Positions 61,736 through 64,000 of a stretch of 64,000 nt of DNA are shown here, piece by piece. The stretch's first letter is position 1; each line of letters starts with the position of its first letter. The DNA is from Vespa crabro (lineage: Eukaryota > Arthropoda > Insecta > Hymenoptera > Vespidae), in assembly GCF_910589235.1 (NCBI RefSeq), contig NC_060960.1, forward strand, positions 7,134,339 to 7,198,338, read 5' to 3'. The position numbers and the translations under genes are program-made. The notes under the pieces were generated by a model. It ran no database searches, was not told the DNA's origin, and worked only from the letters and a program-made list of their open reading frames with translations.

Positions 61736-63319
61736 TATTATTTTTTTTTTTAATTTTAAGAGATAAGTTATATATAAATTTAGATTAATTTAATATTACA
61801 TTTAAATATATTTGAAATAATAAAGATATGCAATATTTGATTGAGGATGTTCGAACAAAATAAGAAGGAAGGTTAACGGATTAAACGTTCCGTTAGAGAA
61901 TCACGAAAAGGAGGTCCACGTGGATGCGCTTGGTTCACCTTTTAGAGTCTCGGACGGTAAATCGGCAGCGTGGAACTGGCAAGATAAGAAGCGAGAAAGC
62001 GTTCTCAATGCGATGGATTAAAACGATAAGCTTTCCACGAAAAAAAATATGAGCACTGTGGTAGTATCTGCACGCATTTTCACTCCCGGCTATAAGATCG
62101 ACTGATAGAATGAGTGGAGTCTTATTTATCGAATTTAAATGAACTTCTGGCTATATATGTAATTGCTTTCTGATGAATCTCAATGATTTACGAGCTGTCC
62201 CTGATCAACGCTGATCGTTGTACAACGACTTTCCTTTTTTATTTTTTTTTCTTTTTCTTTTCCTTTTTCTTTTTTTTTTTTCTTTTTTGTTGACACATCC
62301 TTCGAATTTATTTCTTTCTTTTTTCTTTTTTCTTATTTTACAATACGTAAAAAAATTGAAGCTTAATGAAAAATAGATGAATTCGTTTAATATTAATTAT
62401 AAAGTAGAAAGATAAAGCATAGGAAATATTGTTTGATTATATATTAGGTTTATATCGATATTTTTCTCCATTGGGAGTCATTAAATTGTTAATCGAAATT
62501 TCGATCAATAGAAAATCGGTAGAATACGTCGACGCGGTCGTTTCCTTGACCTCCCTAGGTAGAGTTTAATCGATATTCCTTAGGGACCAAAACGTGTCGT
62601 CTCCAAAATCGTTAAACACATACCTTCTGTGGTATCGATCGGGTGATATCAAAGGTTGAGGTCGAATATGTAAGGTCAAATTAAAGAATCAATTTAAATC
62701 GATCTTAAATTTACACATAAGACTCCGTTAAGTCGTCATTACTGATATTTATGTTTTTCAGTTACCCCTTGAAAATCTTTCGTGCTAAAGGACCATTAAA
62801 TTTCTATCTTCTGTTGTTAATCATCTCGTCTCTTGCTATGGTGTGATATTAATCATGCCATGAAATTACGGTAAATACCGAAGGTAAAGCGTTGCTGAGC
62901 TTCGCTTGAAGTACCACTAGCCCTCTCTCGCGGCAATGCGTTTTGACGAGTGAGCGCGAATGTTTTTAAATCTCCCCGGAGTCCGCGGTCAGTGCGATTT
63001 ATCGTCTCTACGCGAGAGTCCCTTCGTTGCCGAGAGCGTGCTCCGCTTCGGCGTTAATTGCGAGACACGAAAAACCGAGAGAGCAAGAGAAGGTGGAGGA
63101 GGAGGAGGAAGAAGAGAAGGAGAAAGAAAAAGAGAAAGAGAAAGAGAGTCCGTTTCAACGAAACGATTCGCACTTTTCGAGGGGGTTACGAGCCAATAGT
63201 GGAAGAGTACTGACCAAGGTCATGGATATCAAGAAAATCCACGCTAACTATCCAGACTGTTCGACCTACTTTGACTCTAATTTTTTTCTCTTCCATTTTT
63301 TTTTCTTTTTACTTCTCTT

Positions 63320-63357
<38 letters not shown>

Positions 63358-63648
63358 TCTAAATTGAAACGAATCTGAACTCTAATCTAATAGAAACGTT
63401 AACCGAAACGTAAAGTGATTTTGCTGAAGGCGTTACTGATTAATTTTCAATTAACGATTTTGATAAATTTTATTAGCCTTGGACAGTACATTGAACTGAT
63501 AAATATTGTTGTTATCATCATAAATGATCCCCCTCAACAAGTATTATATTCAAGTTTATCAAATCCATATGGAAAAAAAAAATTAATTGGAATTTCTTTT
63601 TCATTTGACGATCCTAACAAAGAAAGAGAGATAGACAAAGAGAGAGAA

Positions 63649-63649
<1 letters not shown>

Positions 63650-63692
<43 letters not shown>
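63650..63692. repeat. (GA)n microsatellite
   Basis: About 20 GA units. Confidence 0.95.
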
Positions 63693-63694
<2 letters not shown>

Positions 63695-64000
63695 TCTTGA
63701 AAACGTGATATTCGCAAACAATTAAATAGGATCTAGAAAGTTTTTGATCGATCCAACGTTAAATACTTAGATCACCGAGCGTGCAGTTAATATACCTGAA
63801 ATAATCGTAAATCCGATTTCAACGTAAAGACCGTTCTCGCGCGATCGATTGGAGCGCGGCCAAGCTCAGAAAAACGACTGAACAAAGAAAGAGAACGGGT
63901 GCGAAAACAAAAACTATTATACGTCTTGCTAACTGTATCCTAGAAGACAAAATCATTCCAATTGACAATCCTAATGTTCTTCTCTTTTTTCTTTTTCTTT

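Larger units (their letters stand above)
29955..64000 (+). other. Ubx: Ubx first large intron (5' part)
   Basis: From the donor at 29955 to the window end no homeodomain-encoding exon is seen in any frame: there is no KIWFQNRR-type sequence and no RRRGRQTYTR-type start. The intron is therefore at least 34,046 bp. Ubx introns of tens of kilobases carrying abx/bx-type enhancers are known from Drosophila. The content is microsatellites, AT-rich DNA and scattered GC-richer islands. Small non-homeobox exons (microexons) cannot be excluded by eye. Confidence 0.85.
59010..64000. other. Intron segment to window end, no exon seen
   Basis: Microsatellites and AT-rich DNA. 62530-62700 is a unique block with ATCAAAGG (62648-62655, TCF/Pangolin-type) and GTAAGGTCAAA (nuclear-receptor-type). 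The inverted pair GATAGGTA-gt-TACCTATC is at 61006-61023. A GC-richer block at 62900-63080 ends in a GGA/GAA tract. Confidence 0.5.

Overview
The window is a piece of insect nuclear DNA, most likely from a hymenopteran (probably an aculeate wasp or bee). It is AT-rich but CpG-rich and saturated with microsatellites: (CT/GA)n, (TA)n, poly-T, TTC and GGA tracts. The only protein-coding sequence I can support is the first coding exon of the Hox gene Ultrabithorax (Ubx), at 29282-29954 on the plus strand. It starts with the Ubx-type N-terminus MNSYFEQ, ends with the hexapeptide FYPWMAIA, and stops at a textbook splice donor, CAG|GTGAGT. No homeobox is visible on either strand. The homeodomain exon must therefore lie beyond the right edge, which makes the first large intron at least 34 kb.

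Layout. 1-26.9 kb is non-coding DNA upstream of Ubx, in the position of the Drosophila bxd/pbx regulatory domain. About 26.9-29.28 kb is the promoter-proximal and 5' leader region, GC-rich with GA and GGA tracts. 29.28-29.95 kb is Ubx exon 1. 29.95-64 kb is the start of the giant first intron, in the position of abx/bx.

The non-coding DNA is not uniform. GC-richer islands of a few hundred bases sit between AT-rich deserts and microsatellites, and several carry clusters of recognisable binding motifs. The clearest are: Pho/YY1 octamers (AAGATGGC) beside long GA/CT tracts at 7.7-9.5 kb, a Polycomb-response-element-like arrangement about 20 kb upstream of the Ubx start; a CTCF-like CCGCCAGATGGC at 22994; a cluster of CGTAAA/TTTACG posterior-Hox-type sites at 25.4-26.6 kb; and palindromic TAGGTA/TACCTA pairs scattered through the window. 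A 126-bp mariner-type MITE is inserted in a (TA)n tract at 51.8 kb. A perfect 60-bp palindrome with a (TA)20 core lies at 52.7 kb.

If these readings hold, the window is one regulatory unit. Ubx is the product, and the flanking DNA holds enhancers, candidate maintenance elements and a possible insulator. Every regulatory call is motif-based inference. Ubx exon 1 is the only firm gene call. No tRNA, rRNA, CRISPR array or second gene was recognised.
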